Assembly: GCF_003264855.1 (NCBI RefSeq)
Contig: NZ_NFZS01000004.1
Location: 1,145,451-1,209,450 of the forward strand
DNA: 64,000 nucleotides
Direction of reading: 5' to 3'
From: Dyella jiangningensis
Lineage (GTDB): Bacteria > Pseudomonadota > Gammaproteobacteria > Xanthomonadales > Rhodanobacteraceae
Part shown: positions 45,817 through 53,746 of the stretch, in pieces
How the letters are laid out: every line of letters starts with the position of its first letter
How positions within the stretch are numbered: position 1 is the first letter of the stretch
The notes under the pieces: generated by a model
What the model was told of the DNA's origin: nothing
Seen by the model: only the letters and a program-made list of their open reading frames with translations
Database searches by the model: none
Position numbers and translations under genes: made by a program

Positions 45817-46253
45817 GAGAACGGTCTCCTTGTGAAGGGGCGCTACATCGAGCGTTGTTCCGAGGGAGCACTATATCGGCTCGGGAGCAGAAGCTCCTGC
45901 TCTTGCCTGTGGCGTCCAAGTCTAGTCAAAAAAGCGGACGCGGCGATCCCATAGACGGTCACTCCGGCCGGGACGCTTGCCAAGAACTCCTAGCATGTCC
46001 GCTTCGGGTTGCGGGTTCAGCCGGTCGTTGCAACGACTTGGCGGAAACCGTCGGGACATTTTCTGCTTCGTAACCGGCCACTACCCCGCCGGGCGCAACC
46101 CATCGGGTCCGCCCGGGCATTTCATCCCGGCCTGCGCCCTCTTCGTCGCTTCAGGGCCGCTTTCGTCGCATGGAGTCTGAAGACGGGGCTCGTGGTGGCT
46201 AAGCTTCATGCGATTGACCGAAGCGCCCGCCTCGCCCTGCCCGGGAGTCAGTT
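45817..46253. other. Intergenic, repeat remnants only
   Basis: No gene is supported between the RidA-like and serine hydrolase genes. At 45993-46045, GTCCGCTTCGGGTTGCGGGT and the following TTCAGCCGGTCGTTGCAACG match the left end of the MITE-like element at 43991. Confidence 0.45.
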
Positions 46254-47324
46254 ATGCGTTGCATTGTCGTGATGATTTGCCTGTTGTGCTCAGCGCGCCT
46301 GTTTGCCCAGAACGATGCCGTGGCGGACTTTGTCGACGAATACGCAAATGCGCACAACTACAGCGGATCGATCCTGGTGCAATGGCACGACGGGACCAAC
46401 CTGATCAGGAGCTACGGGCTTGCCAGCATCCCCTTCCGGGTCGCCAATACGTCGCAGACGCGGTTCAAGATTGCTTCGATCACCAAACTGTTCACCTCGG
46501 TATTGATCCTTCAACTGGTCGAACAGGGCCGGCTCGCTCTCGATCAGCCCATCAAGACCTACCTGCCGGACTATGTGGGCGAGGCGGGCAGCAAGGTAAC
46601 CATCCAGCAACTTCTCAACCATACCTCGGGCCTGCCGAGTTTCGATGCGGTTACCGATCAAGCCACGGCGCTGAAGCAAGGCATTCCCGTCTACCAGCTG
46701 CCACACACCAGTGATCAACTGTTGGCGCAGTTCAGCAGCGGCAAGCTCATCAGCACGCCAGGCGAGAAGTTCAACTACAACAATGCCGACTACGTTGTGC
46801 TCGGCCAGATCATTTCACGCATGTGTGGTCAGCCCTACGAGCAGGTGCTCAAGGAGCGCATCCTCGATCCGCTGCACATGATCGACAGCGGCGTGCTCCA
46901 CCATGGCGACATCGTGGACCGGCTCGCCGATTCGTATTGGTACCCCGACGACAAGAAAGTCCTCTCCCGGGAGCTGCCGGTGTATCCGGAAAACTGGTAC
47001 GCCGCCGGTGCCATGTACTCCACCACGGGCGATCTCCTGAAGTTCGCCAACGCCCTGTTCGCCGGCCGGCTGATTGCGCCAGCCACCTTGCAGCAGATGA
47101 TCAAACCCGGACTGGACGAGTACGGCGACGGCTTGTGGTCCTATCAACTCACCGCCAAGGGCGCGAAGCATCCGGTGATCAAGCGACCCGGTCTCATCAT
47201 GGGCACGCAAGCCCAGTTCTTCCACGTGATGGACCAGGACATCACCATCATCATGCTGGGCAATACCAGCGTGATCGACTCCGATGCCCTGGTGGAGGAC
47301 ATCGCCAAGCGCGCTATCCACTAG
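46254..47324 (+). CDS. Secreted serine hydrolase, beta-lactamase class C family
   Basis: ATG at 46254 (MRCIVVMICLLCSARLFA) opens with a signal peptide. The penicillin-binding/class C fold shows the nucleophile motif SITKLF (SxxK), then YNNADYVVLG (YxN), and the third-motif region LIMGTQAQFFHVMDQDITII. Length 356 is normal. It may act as an esterase, peptidase or lactamase on exported substrates. It is the only sizeable gene on the plus strand within the minus-strand cassette-like run. Confidence 0.88.
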   Translation: MRCIVVMICLLCSARLFAQNDAVADFVDEYANAHNYSGSILVQWHDGTNLIRSYGLASIPFRVANTSQTRFKIASITKLFTSVLILQLVEQGRLALDQPIKTYLPDYVGEAGSKVTIQQLLNHTSGLPSFDAVTDQATALKQGIPVYQLPHTSDQLLAQFSSGKLISTPGEKFNYNNADYVVLGQIISRMCGQPYEQVLKERILDPLHMIDSGVLHHGDIVDRLADSYWYPDDKKVLSRELPVYPENWYAAGAMYSTTGDLLKFANALFAGRLIAPATLQQMIKPGLDEYGDGLWSYQLTAKGAKHPVIKRPGLIMGTQAQFFHVMDQDITIIMLGNTSVIDSDALVEDIAKRAIH

Positions 47325-47487
47325 CGGCATACCGTATCGACGAGCAAAGGCGTGGTCTCCATGAACCCCGCCACGCCCAGCGCATGCCCGCCATTCTTGT
47401 GTCCGCTTCGGACGTTCGATGGAAAGCACGCCACGCGGCCCAAACCAGGTCTGCCATGCGTCGGAAGCGGACGATTCACGTATCTGC

Positions 47488-47589
47488 TTAATCAACGAGA
47501 GGACGATAGGCCTGGACTACGGGCTTGGCCCTTTCCAGATCGTATCGTGCCTGCAGAGCCAGCCAGTAGAAGGCGGTGGTGTCGAGAAA
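47488..47589 (-). pseudogene. HigA-like antitoxin, 3' fragment
   Basis: About 34 codons (LDTTAFYWLALQARYDLE...AYRPLVD) match the end of the gene at 59312. The fragment is cut by palindrome copy 4 (47591). Confidence 0.7.
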
Positions 47590-47590
47590 T

Positions 47591-47648
47591 GGAGAAAGAG
47601 AGCCAGAGTCGACTTTTTGGAAAAAGTGAACTCTGCCCCTCTTTCCGG
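47591..47648. repeat. Large palindrome family, copy 4 (AGAGT type)
   Basis: GAGCCAGAGTCGACTTTTTG and AAAAAGTGAACTCTGCCCCT; variant arms with GAGT in place of GGTT. It abuts the antitoxin fragment. Confidence 0.7.
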
Positions 47649-47736
47649 TGCACGCGATTCATCTTTGCGCAAGGAATCGAGGGGCAAACTCGCCTGGCAA
47701 TGATTTCAGCCTCGTGCCTCGTACGGAGATAGACCC

Positions 47737-48027
47737 ATGCGTACCCCTTCCCTACTGTTGGCCGCTTCCCTCGGGCTTGCCCTGACTTCCCACGCAATTG
47801 CTTCCGATCGTCCCGACCCGGGCAAGTTGACTACTCGCTGCCTCGACGCTGCAGCGAAGAAATTCGACGTGAAGAACGATTACATCCAGCTGCAGCCGAT
47901 ACAAGCCGCCGATGCCGGCTATACGATCACCGGCACCGCCGACGCGGGCATGGACGGCAAGAAAAATTTCAGCTGCCAGTTCGACAAGAAGGGCAAGTTG
48001 GCCAACCTCGTCCCCGAGGGCAAGTAA
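47737..48027 (+). CDS. Small secreted protein
   Basis: ATG at 47737 (MRTPSLLLAASLGLALTSHA) follows CGGAGAT. After the signal peptide the 76-residue mature part has two Cys (TRCLDAAAKKFD, NFSCQFDKKGK) that could bond, and DGKKNFSCQF. Unknown family; periplasmic. Confidence 0.7.
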   Translation: MRTPSLLLAASLGLALTSHAIASDRPDPGKLTTRCLDAAAKKFDVKNDYIQLQPIQAADAGYTITGTADAGMDGKKNFSCQFDKKGKLANLVPEGK

Positions 48028-48100
48028 GTAGCAGATGGGTGCTGCGCCAAGGGCGCGGTTACCCATCGGCCAACAGAATAGGTTTCGAGTGCTCTAACAA

Positions 48101-48152
48101 AGAGAAAAAGGGGTCAGAGTGCGTTCCCTAGAAAAAGTACTCTGGCCTCTTT
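48101..48152. repeat. Large palindrome family, copy 5 (AGAGT type)
   Basis: AAAAAGGGGTCAGAGTGCGT and AAAGTACTCTGGCCTCTTTC; between the 47737 and 48156 genes, where it could serve as a bidirectional terminator. Confidence 0.7.
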
Positions 48153-48155
48153 CTT

Positions 48156-48605
48156 TCAGGTTTTCGCTTGTGATGACGAATCCGATCCAAACAGCCGGCG
48201 ATAAACCTTCTGCTCACCCGTCAGCATGTTTCGTACCTGGGCTTCGCTGAGCGTTCGCCACGTCCAGGTGATTCGGGGAGAAGCGCTTCTCCAACTGAAG
48301 CGGGCCCATTCACCAGGCTCTCGCATGGTTTGAGCGATGGCCACGACGTACTGCCCATTCTCCGACCGACATAGCCAGTTGGCGTCGATCTGAATCAGAT
48401 CGCCATAGCGTCCTCGCATGGCGTTGTTGGGCCAGCGGTGAAGTACCGACAGCCGTGAGGCCGGAATTTTCGCACCACCGACAAGCGCGGTCTGTTCGTC
48501 AAAGGATCGCTGGAGGAGTTGGTCGCCGCCCCTCATACGACCAGCCAACTGCAGCAGCATCGGCATCATCAACGCCACCAGTATGAATGCCACTAACGGA
48601 CCCAC
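48156..48605 (-). CDS. Membrane-anchored small protein
   Basis: GTG at 48605 with GGAG upstream. An N-terminal helix (LVAFILVALMMPMLLQLAG) then a 125-residue soluble part with LHRWPNNAMRGRYGDLIQID and RFSWRSASPRITWTWRTLSE. No family is recognised. Confidence 0.65.
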   Translation of the reverse strand: MGPLVAFILVALMMPMLLQLAGRMRGGDQLLQRSFDEQTALVGGAKIPASRLSVLHRWPNNAMRGRYGDLIQIDANWLCRSENGQYVVAIAQTMREPGEWARFSWRSASPRITWTWRTLSEAQVRNMLTGEQKVYRRLFGSDSSSQAKT

Positions 48606-48655
48606 GACATCTCCTTCGGCCTATTGAGCGACTCTTAGAGGCTCATACGTCTTGC

Positions 48656-48687
48656 GTCCGGTCATGCATATCGGGTCGGAAGCAGAC
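48656..48687. repeat. Short palindrome family, copy 4
   Basis: GTCCGGTCATGCATATCGGG then TCGGAAGCAGAC; between two small minus-strand genes. Confidence 0.55.
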
Positions 48688-48688
48688 A

Positions 48689-49036
48689 TCACGGAGCAAG
48701 CTGCTCGGCCCGCTCCAGGAATAGGCTCTGCAAGTCACCGGCCAGATTTCGCGCGCCGTAGGTCAGGCGAAATTCGCCGTCGACGTCCTCCAATGCACGC
48801 GTCCCATCGATAACGCCCAGCACATTGGCGGTCGTATCAATCGCGACCTGACGCGTCAGTTCTATAAGTACTTCCCGCTGTTCTGCGCTCAGATCACTGA
48901 AGATCGTGAGTACGCGCTTCCAGTACGGGTCGAAGGCATCCTTGGGGTCGGTATTCAACAGCAGGGCGCGATAGATGGCGTGGTTATCCTCCACGACCGT
49001 GGCGTGGAGTTTCCAAACAAAGCTCTCTGGCGTCAT
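48689..49036 (-). CDS. Small cytoplasmic protein, unknown
   Basis: ATG at 49036 follows GGGAGCGG. The 115-residue product is helix-rich and soluble, with ESFVWKLHATVVEDNHAIYR, KRVLTIFSDLSAEQREVLIE and ...AGDLQSLFLERAEQLAP. The composition resembles small adaptor or immunity-type proteins; nothing more can be said. Confidence 0.65.
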   Translation of the reverse strand: MTPESFVWKLHATVVEDNHAIYRALLLNTDPKDAFDPYWKRVLTIFSDLSAEQREVLIELTRQVAIDTTANVLGVIDGTRALEDVDGEFRLTYGARNLAGDLQSLFLERAEQLAP

Positions 49037-49081
49037 ATCCGCTCCCTTGTCCTATCGAGATGGTTAGCCATACATATCACC

Positions 49082-49106
49082 GTCCGCATCGAGTCGGAGG
49101 TGGACG
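49082..49106. repeat. Short palindrome family, copy 5
   Basis: GTCCGCATCGAGTCGGAGGT then GGAC; between small minus-strand genes. Confidence 0.6.
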
Positions 49107-49124
49107 TAACGACTCTGTCCGTAA

Positions 49125-49415
49125 TCAGTACAAGCCCGCAACTAATGCAATAGCTGGAACTGCAACCAATGTCGCTGCCATCAGCGAACGCTTCCTGGCC
49201 TCGACGAACGAACGACCTGAGAGCCAAAGTGAGCAGAGAAGGCACATGACTCCGACCAGCAAGACAGTGAGGGACACATGCCTCTGGCTTTCGATGGCCG
49301 CGCGGGGCACCGTCGGCGCCGGGTCACCAAGCTGAGACATGACGCCGTAAAACGCGAGCAGCCAGCCAGTGACTGCAAGAACCAATGCCAAATTCGCCAA
49401 CCGGCTCGCGCTCAT
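49125..49415 (-). CDS. Small three-helix membrane protein
   Basis: ATG at 49415 follows GGGGGAG. The 96 residues hold three spans (LALVLAVTGWLLAFYGVM, SLTVLLVGVMCLLCSLWL, LMAATLVAVPAIALVAGL). No family is recognised. Confidence 0.6.
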   Translation of the reverse strand: MSASRLANLALVLAVTGWLLAFYGVMSQLGDPAPTVPRAAIESQRHVSLTVLLVGVMCLLCSLWLSGRSFVEARKRSLMAATLVAVPAIALVAGLY

Positions 49416-49453
49416 GTCTCCCCCAGTCAGACCCCAATCGCTTTTCCGTTAAG

Positions 49454-49476
49454 GTCCGCTCAGGTCGAAAGCGGAC
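49454..49476. repeat. Short palindrome family, copy 6
   Basis: GTCCGCTCAGGTCGAAAGCG then GAC; close to the GTCCGCTTYCGACCYGAAGCGGAC consensus. It sits between two genes. Confidence 0.65.
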
Positions 49477-49480
49477 CCTT

Positions 49481-50056
49481 TCACGATACCCAGACTGGAA
49501 AGCGGATGAGCACTTGCCACCTGTCTTTGGTGCGACGGAGATACACGTAAAACCCCTTTCCGCACAGACTTCCGCAATACTCGGCGACGTACACGACAGC
49601 GATATCTCCGTCCGGGGAATAACCTGGAAGGCTCACGGCCGTCCAACCAGTGGCACCGGGGAAAGATTCGTACAGTTTCTTCCATGCCTCGTCCAGCGAT
49701 GCCTTCCCTGCCGCAATGGATTCACGATCGAAAAACCCTTGGATCTCCTCTTTAGGGTGCAATCGTGCTCCCCTGCAGGCAACGCTTTCTGGCAGCGAGG
49801 TGGTGGAGTCGTTTCTGCGTTTCAGGTCAGCAAAAGCACCTGACTCATCAGCTTCCCCCATGTCGTCGCGCTCTCGTGGCGCAATGGTTTTGGACGAGAG
49901 AAGTTCAAATCCATCCTGGGCTTGGCATTGCGAACTTAGGACTACCCGCAAGATGGCAGCATCTTCTCGCTGGATTGTCCGGGCATGCGGGTCGGCGAGT
50001 GCCGACAGGCAAGGACACGCAAGGAAGGTAACGACAGCGACCAGGCGTTTCAGCAT
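49481..50056 (-). CDS. Secreted protein, unknown
   Basis: ATG at 50056 (MLKRLVAVVTFLACPCLSAL) follows GGGGGA, giving a signal peptide and a ~170-residue mature protein. It contains several Cys (SSQCQAQDG, VACRGARLH, EYCGSLCGKG) and an acidic middle; the C-terminal VVYVAEYCGSLCGKGFYVYL hints at an enzyme-like or secreted inhibitor fold. No family is recognised. Confidence 0.7.
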   Translation of the reverse strand: MLKRLVAVVTFLACPCLSALADPHARTIQREDAAILRVVLSSQCQAQDGFELLSSKTIAPRERDDMGEADESGAFADLKRRNDSTTSLPESVACRGARLHPKEEIQGFFDRESIAAGKASLDEAWKKLYESFPGATGWTAVSLPGYSPDGDIAVVYVAEYCGSLCGKGFYVYLRRTKDRWQVLIRFPVWVS

Positions 50057-50107
50057 CTGTCCCCCAAAAGGCTTGTGCCTCAATTTGGTTGCATGTCGCC
50101 ATGCCTG

Positions 50108-50139
50108 GCATGTCCGCACTGGTTCGGGAGCGGACATGC
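50108..50139. repeat. Short palindrome family, copy 7
   Basis: GCATGTCCGCACTGGTTCGG then GAGCGGACATGC; a perfect GCATGTCCGC/GCGGACATGC stem. Confidence 0.7.
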
Positions 50140-50145
50140 CATTTA

Positions 50146-50382
50146 TCAAATGTCCGGCCAGTTCGTTAGCCCGTGGACAAGCAAAAGAAGCATGCTGGCA
50201 GCCGCCAGCGCACTGAGAACGATTCCAGCCCAATAGAGCTCAGGGTCCTCGGATCTTTTGTATGTTTGGTACACGAGGGTTGCGCTGCCCGTCCTAAGAC
50301 CCTTAGCCGTGATGCTTGTGAAAACAATGAAACAGAGCAACTGGACCCATGGTTGACTGATCCAGTAATCCAGGTTTACCAC
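50146..50382 (-). CDS. Small two-helix membrane protein
   Basis: GTG at 50382 with GGGGAAGG upstream. 78 residues: WVQLLCFIVFTSITAKGL, a polar middle, and ELYWAGIVLSALAAASMLLL. Unknown family. Confidence 0.55.
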   Translation of the reverse strand: MVNLDYWISQPWVQLLCFIVFTSITAKGLRTGSATLVYQTYKRSEDPELYWAGIVLSALAAASMLLLLVHGLTNWPDI

Positions 50383-50421
50383 ATGCCTTCCCCTTTTGAA
50401 GGTCTTTGGCCTCGTCCCCTG

Positions 50422-50448
50422 ACATCCACCCTAGGTCGGAAACGGACA
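50422..50448. repeat. Short palindrome family, copy 8
   Basis: ACATCCACCCTAGGTCGGAA then ACGGACA; degenerate copy. Confidence 0.5.
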
Positions 50449-50494
50449 CCCGGATATGGGTCAAGCTCAAACGCCCCATACCAAAGCCGCTTAG

Positions 50495-50800
50495 TCAGCG
50501 AGCGGACGATAGGCTCGGACCACGGGCTTTGCCTTTTCCAGATCGTACCGTGCCTGCAGTGCCAGCCAGTAGAAGGCGGTGGTGTCGAGGGCGAGGGAGA
50601 GGCGGATGGCGGTCTTGGGGTGGTGGGGTGGGCGCCGTCGATGAAGGCTCGGATGTCGCGGACGGATATGCCGGCGCGGCGGGCGAATTGGGCGGGGTTG
50701 AGGGCGTTGGGGATCAGGTAGGCGTGCAGCGGGATGTCGCCGGGGCTTCGCAGCGGTGCGAGGGGTCCACGTCCAGATGCGCGGTCAGTTGGAGCAGATC
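50495..50800 (-). pseudogene. HigA-like antitoxin gene, frameshifted copy
   Basis: The 5' part (LLQLTAHLDVDPS) is in one frame, GDIPLHAYLIPNALNPAQFA...IDGAHPTTP in another, and LALDTTAFYWLALQARYDLE in a third, ending at 50495. At least two indels are needed. Its 5' end stops close to palindrome copy 6 (50808). Confidence 0.75.
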
Positions 50801-50807
50801 TAAGAAG

Positions 50808-50855
50808 CGAGGTCAGGTTCACTTCTCGCATCCCAGGAGTGAACCTGACCCCGTT
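50808..50855. repeat. Large palindrome family, copy 6
   Basis: CGAGGTCAGGTTCACTTCTC and CAGGAGTGAACCTGACCCCG; a good inverted repeat near the truncated antitoxin. Confidence 0.8.
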
Positions 50856-50869
50856 ATCACTTTCTGCGA

Positions 50870-51265
50870 TTAGTTGGGAACGGCGCAAACGCCCGTGAGT
50901 AGCCACATCCCAGTGCGATCCTGCGGCAGGAACTGACCCTTGCGCCGGAGGAAGGTCGGCGAGCCGAGGACCTTGCAGTCGCCCGAGTGCGGAGTGCCTT
51001 CAGTCAGGATGCTGATCTCGACATCGCCCGGCTGCAGCATCGGGTCTTCTTTGATGTCCTCCTGGCTAATCTCCTCCAGACGAACGGCATTGACACGAAG
51101 GCCAACGTTCGCGAAACGCACTCCCAGATCGCCCTCGACCGTAGACACGGACTTGAGAAGGCTCTGGATTTCTGATGATTCCTTCATCCACTTCGGATCT
51201 GCGTGGGCCAGCGTGCTGGCCATCAGAAGAGGCGCGATTAGGTAGGCGATACGTTCCGTGCGCAT
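50870..51265 (-). CDS. Small secreted protein
   Basis: ATG at 51265 (MRTERIAYLIAPLLMAS) follows AAGGAGA. A signal peptide is followed by a 108-residue mature protein with two Cys (SGDCKVLGSP, TGVCAVPN), which may form a disulfide. The palindrome (50808) lies just after its stop. Unknown family. Confidence 0.7.
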   Translation of the reverse strand: MRTERIAYLIAPLLMASTLAHADPKWMKESSEIQSLLKSVSTVEGDLGVRFANVGLRVNAVRLEEISQEDIKEDPMLQPGDVEISILTEGTPHSGDCKVLGSPTFLRRKGQFLPQDRTGMWLLTGVCAVPN

Positions 51266-51603
51266 GGCGGGGTCTCCTTGGGGGCGGCGATTCTACCCTT
51301 TGCGCGCGGGTTAGACCTTGTCTTGGCTCCGCATTCGCGGCCGCACCACAAGGGCGCAGATCGCTTACGTCCGAAAGAAGGGTTGTTGGTCACCTCTCGC
51401 CCTCCCAGCAAGCAAGTGAGGTCAGGTTCACTTCCAACTAAAGCGAAGTGAACCTGATCCCGTTAGTCGACCCCGTTGGCTAAAGCTACACAGCGAGGTA
51501 ACCGACATGGCGCGAGCAGCGAACAGGTGAGAGCGTCAAAAAATCCTGAGCCAATCGCTCCGGAACCTGTTCACCCTCACCCCAACGCTTTGAGGAGAAG
51601 CCC
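51266..51603. other. Intergenic with palindrome copy 7
   Basis: The sequence holds the palindrome copy at 51416-51464; no other gene is supported. The following gene starts at 51604. Confidence 0.45.
51416..51464. repeat. Large palindrome family, copy 7
   Basis: GTGAGGTCAGGTTCACTTCC and GCGAAGTGAACCTGATCCCG; close to copy 6. Confidence 0.8.
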
Positions 51604-52094
51604 ATGTTTGGAATCTCGCCGCCCGGATGGATACACACCCTCGGCAGCCTCCCGGCCATTCCGGCCGCCGTCTATATGTTCGGCCGCTCCGGTCGAATTG
51701 TGCCTCGCTCGACCGCAGGCACCGTCTATCTTGTTTCGATGCTGATCGGCGCAGCCACCATCGCGCTCATTGCACACCAGTCGGTCAGTTACGTCATCGC
51801 GGGCGCAACACTCGTGCTATTGCTGGTGGGCTATGGCGTCGAACGGCTGCCCTGGCGGCAAAGCGCGAGGCGATACATCGAGACCATCAGCCTGACGCTG
51901 ACCTCATTCCTGCTCGTGTTACCCGCAGTTTCCGAAACCCTGCGCCGTGTCCGGATGGTCACCCGCTGGTGACGGACCCGAAGTCACCGATTCTTCTTGG
52001 AGCCATGGGAGCGCTGCTGGTACTTCTCATCGCCGGTGTCACGGCACAGGTCATCTATATGCGTAGGCACAGACAGCTGGCTCAGACAGCATGA
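51604..52094 (+). pseudogene. Membrane protein gene with a likely frameshift
   Basis: From ATG 51604 the frame gives 122 residues with three spans (PPGWIHTLGSLPAIPAAVYM, VYLVSMLIGAATIALIA, IAGATLVLLLVGYGVERLPW) and ends at 51972. In the next frame, starting near 51950, the sequence continues as PKSPILLGAMGALLVLLIAG and TAQVIYMRRHRQLAQTA, an obvious fourth span. A single indel around 51940-51955 would restore one 163-residue protein. Either a pseudogene or a read error. The function is unknown. Confidence 0.55.
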
Positions 52095-52203
52095 ACACCG
52101 TGGCGAGCAGCCAACAGCAGAGCAACGGGAGCGGGTAGGCGCACTGGTAGCCATGGGGCCGGAGGTAGTTCGACCGACTTAGCCCGCTTTAGCGTCTAGC
52201 GGT

Positions 52204-52256
52204 GAAAAGGGGGCAGAGCGCATTCTTCTGAGAAAAAGCACTCTGCCCCCTTTTTT
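52204..52256. repeat. Large palindrome family, copy 8 (AGAGC type)
   Basis: AAAAGGGGGCAGAGCGCATT and AAAGCACTCTGCCCCCTTTT; ends in a TTTTTT run, so it could terminate plus-strand transcripts. Confidence 0.75.
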
Positions 52257-52259
52257 ACG

Positions 52260-52336
52260 TGCATGTGAGCACGCGCACGAAGATCACGGGCGGCCGCTGA
52301 GCCGGTGGAAGGACCATCACACGGTCGCGGTGCTAG
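52260..52336 (+). repeat. Duplicated end of the PD40 gene
   Basis: The stretch, with GTGAGCACGCG-ACGAAGAT-ACGGGCGGCCGCTGAG and GGAAGGACCATCACA, is nearly the same as 37676-37747, the last 15 codons and the flank of the PD40 gene. Each copy is followed by a similar ~180-base region and then a large palindrome (37907 and 52421). Confidence 0.75.
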
Positions 52337-52420
52337 CCGCGGCCGTTGTGGCGAGTTCTTCGCCGTGGCCGCGCGTTAGTTTCGCGGCGGCGGTTGCCCT
52401 TAGTGTGCGCGGCAAACTCA

Positions 52421-52472
52421 AACGGGGCATCGTTCACTTCTGAACTGGAGAGAAGTGAACCTGACCCCGTTT
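52421..52472. repeat. Large palindrome family, copy 9
   Basis: AACGGGGCATCGTTCACTTC and AGAAGTGAACCTGACCCCGT; follows the duplicated PD40 tail. Confidence 0.8.
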
Positions 52473-52499
52473 TCGGCCCGTTCGCGTGCTACTCCTGCT

Positions 52500-52748
52500 T
52501 CATGGAGCGAGGATGTTGGGAACCGCCTCAACGATTTTCCAAACTACGATGCCACTCAACGCGAGCCATGAAATGATAGTCATCCAGAAGGCCCCCGGAC
52601 TCTCTTTTTGCGTGGTCATCTGGCCATTTATCATCACATGACCCTCTCGAAGCGATCTGTAGACACAACGCAGAAAATAGTAGATGACGGCCACCCCTAG
52701 GAGCACGAGCAAGCAATCAGTCATTTGGAAGAACTGGCTACGGCTCAT
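52500..52748 (-). CDS. Small membrane protein, candidate immunity to the RHS tip
   Basis: ATG at 52748 (MSRSQFFQMTDCLLVLLG) with GGAAGGG upstream. The 82 residues hold two membrane spans (LLVLLGVAVIYYFLRCVY and WMTIISWLALSGIVVWKI). It starts 49 bases after the stop of the RHS-tip gene on the same strand, where polymorphic-toxin immunity genes lie. That role is inferred from position alone. Confidence 0.65.
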   Translation of the reverse strand: MSRSQFFQMTDCLLVLLGVAVIYYFLRCVYRSLREGHVMINGQMTTQKESPGAFWMTIISWLALSGIVVWKIVEAVPNILAP

Positions 52749-52796
52749 TACCCTTCCTCAAATCACAAGCACTCTGAACAATATTTAGCATGGCGC

Positions 52797-53726
52797 CTAC
52801 TCCAAGTGCTTCAAGTCTTCTTCAACGACACCGCCCATAAGACTGTTTACGGCTTCTGCCATTACGGGTCGTTCGATTACTTTCGCGGGGACATTCAAGG
52901 TGTAAAAAGTTTTTCCGGAGACAGAGTTCACAGGAAAAGCCTTTATAGCTGGCGTGACTGTAGTTGTTAATGCCCGGGCACCCGGCGCGGTAGCACTACC
53001 CGCCATTCCTGCAAGCCCCGTTACAAGCCCAACGTTCAACGACTGTTCGGGGCTCGGGGCCGGATTACCCTTGGCGACCTCGCCAATGGCTTCAGCTCCA
53101 GTGCCGACTCCCGTTCCTACCATGAAATTGGTTGCCAACTGAGCCTCCAAGGTTAAACCGCTTGCCGCGGCAGCACCTCCAGTCAACCCCATCAAGCCAC
53201 CCACGACGGCCCCTTTTCCAGTCTCGACCGCCAGAGCTCTACCGTTGAATGAACCTGCTCTAGCTTGCTTGTAGCCCTCAATGGCAGCGCCGACCACTGC
53301 GCCGACCACTACTCCTACTGCAGCCGTGCACAAATTGGCGCAGCGTCCGTCCGGATCGACGTACACGTACGGGCTATTGTTGGCATACCCATATCTGTTG
53401 AAGTTGAATACGTTGGCCACTCCTGGCATCGCCGGATCTACGCTCAGAAATCTTCCGACGGCCGGGTCGTAGTAGCGCGCCTGCATATAGACCAACGCTG
53501 TGTCCATGTCGGTCACATGCCCTGTAAAGCCTGGCCCAGCACTTGCTCCGCCCAAAGCCAGCCCACCATAAGGCCTATAGTCGAATGTTGCCGTAAGTCC
53601 CCCTTGCGCATCAGCTTCCGCCAACGGAGTCCCTTGGTGATCGGTATAGATGTAGGTCACCGTCCCCGCATTGGCGAGCGATGAGATCAGACACAGCAGG
53701 AAACAAGAAAAAAGCCTCGCGATCAT
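52797..53726 (-). CDS. Secreted RHS-core tip protein with variable C-terminus
   Basis: ATG at 53726 (MIARLFSCFLLCLI) follows GAGAGGA by 9 bases. A signal peptide (cleavage near SLANA) is followed at once by an RHS-associated core (YIYTDHQGTPLAEADAQGG, DYRPYGGLA, TGHVTDMDTALVYMQARYYD, SVDPAMPG, YANNSPYVYVDPDG). After the core, at about residue 135, comes a Gly/Ala-rich hydrophobic hairpin (VGVVVGAVVGAAIEGYKQAR, GAVVGGLMGLTGGAAAASGL) and a short C-terminal part (FYTLNVPAKVIERPVMAEAV). In polymorphic systems this C-terminus is the effector part. It lies 20 bases past the large shell gene. Confidence 0.85.
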   Translation of the reverse strand: MIARLFSCFLLCLISSLANAGTVTYIYTDHQGTPLAEADAQGGLTATFDYRPYGGLALGGASAGPGFTGHVTDMDTALVYMQARYYDPAVGRFLSVDPAMPGVANVFNFNRYGYANNSPYVYVDPDGRCANLCTAAVGVVVGAVVGAAIEGYKQARAGSFNGRALAVETGKGAVVGGLMGLTGGAAAASGLTLEAQLATNFMVGTGVGTGAEAIGEVAKGNPAPSPEQSLNVGLVTGLAGMAGSATAPGARALTTTVTPAIKAFPVNSVSGKTFYTLNVPAKVIERPVMAEAVNSLMGGVVEEDLKHLE

Positions 53727-53746
53727 GTGGGTCATTCCTCTCAAAG

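Larger units (their letters stand above)
47325..47736. other. Intergenic region holding the antitoxin fragment and palindrome
   Basis: Besides the antitoxin fragment and palindrome copy 4, two GTCCGCTT motifs (47401, and on the other strand near 47470) belong to the short repeat family. No gene is supported. Confidence 0.5.
52095..52499. other. Repeat-rich gap
   Basis: It holds palindrome copies 8 and 9 and a copy of the 3' end of the PD40 gene. No gene is supported. Confidence 0.55.

Noticed and set aside
43991..50448. A confirmed integron with attC sites
   Set aside because: Only palindromes and gene order hint at it; no integrase and no clear GTTRRRY cores at each site, so it is kept as a hypothesis.
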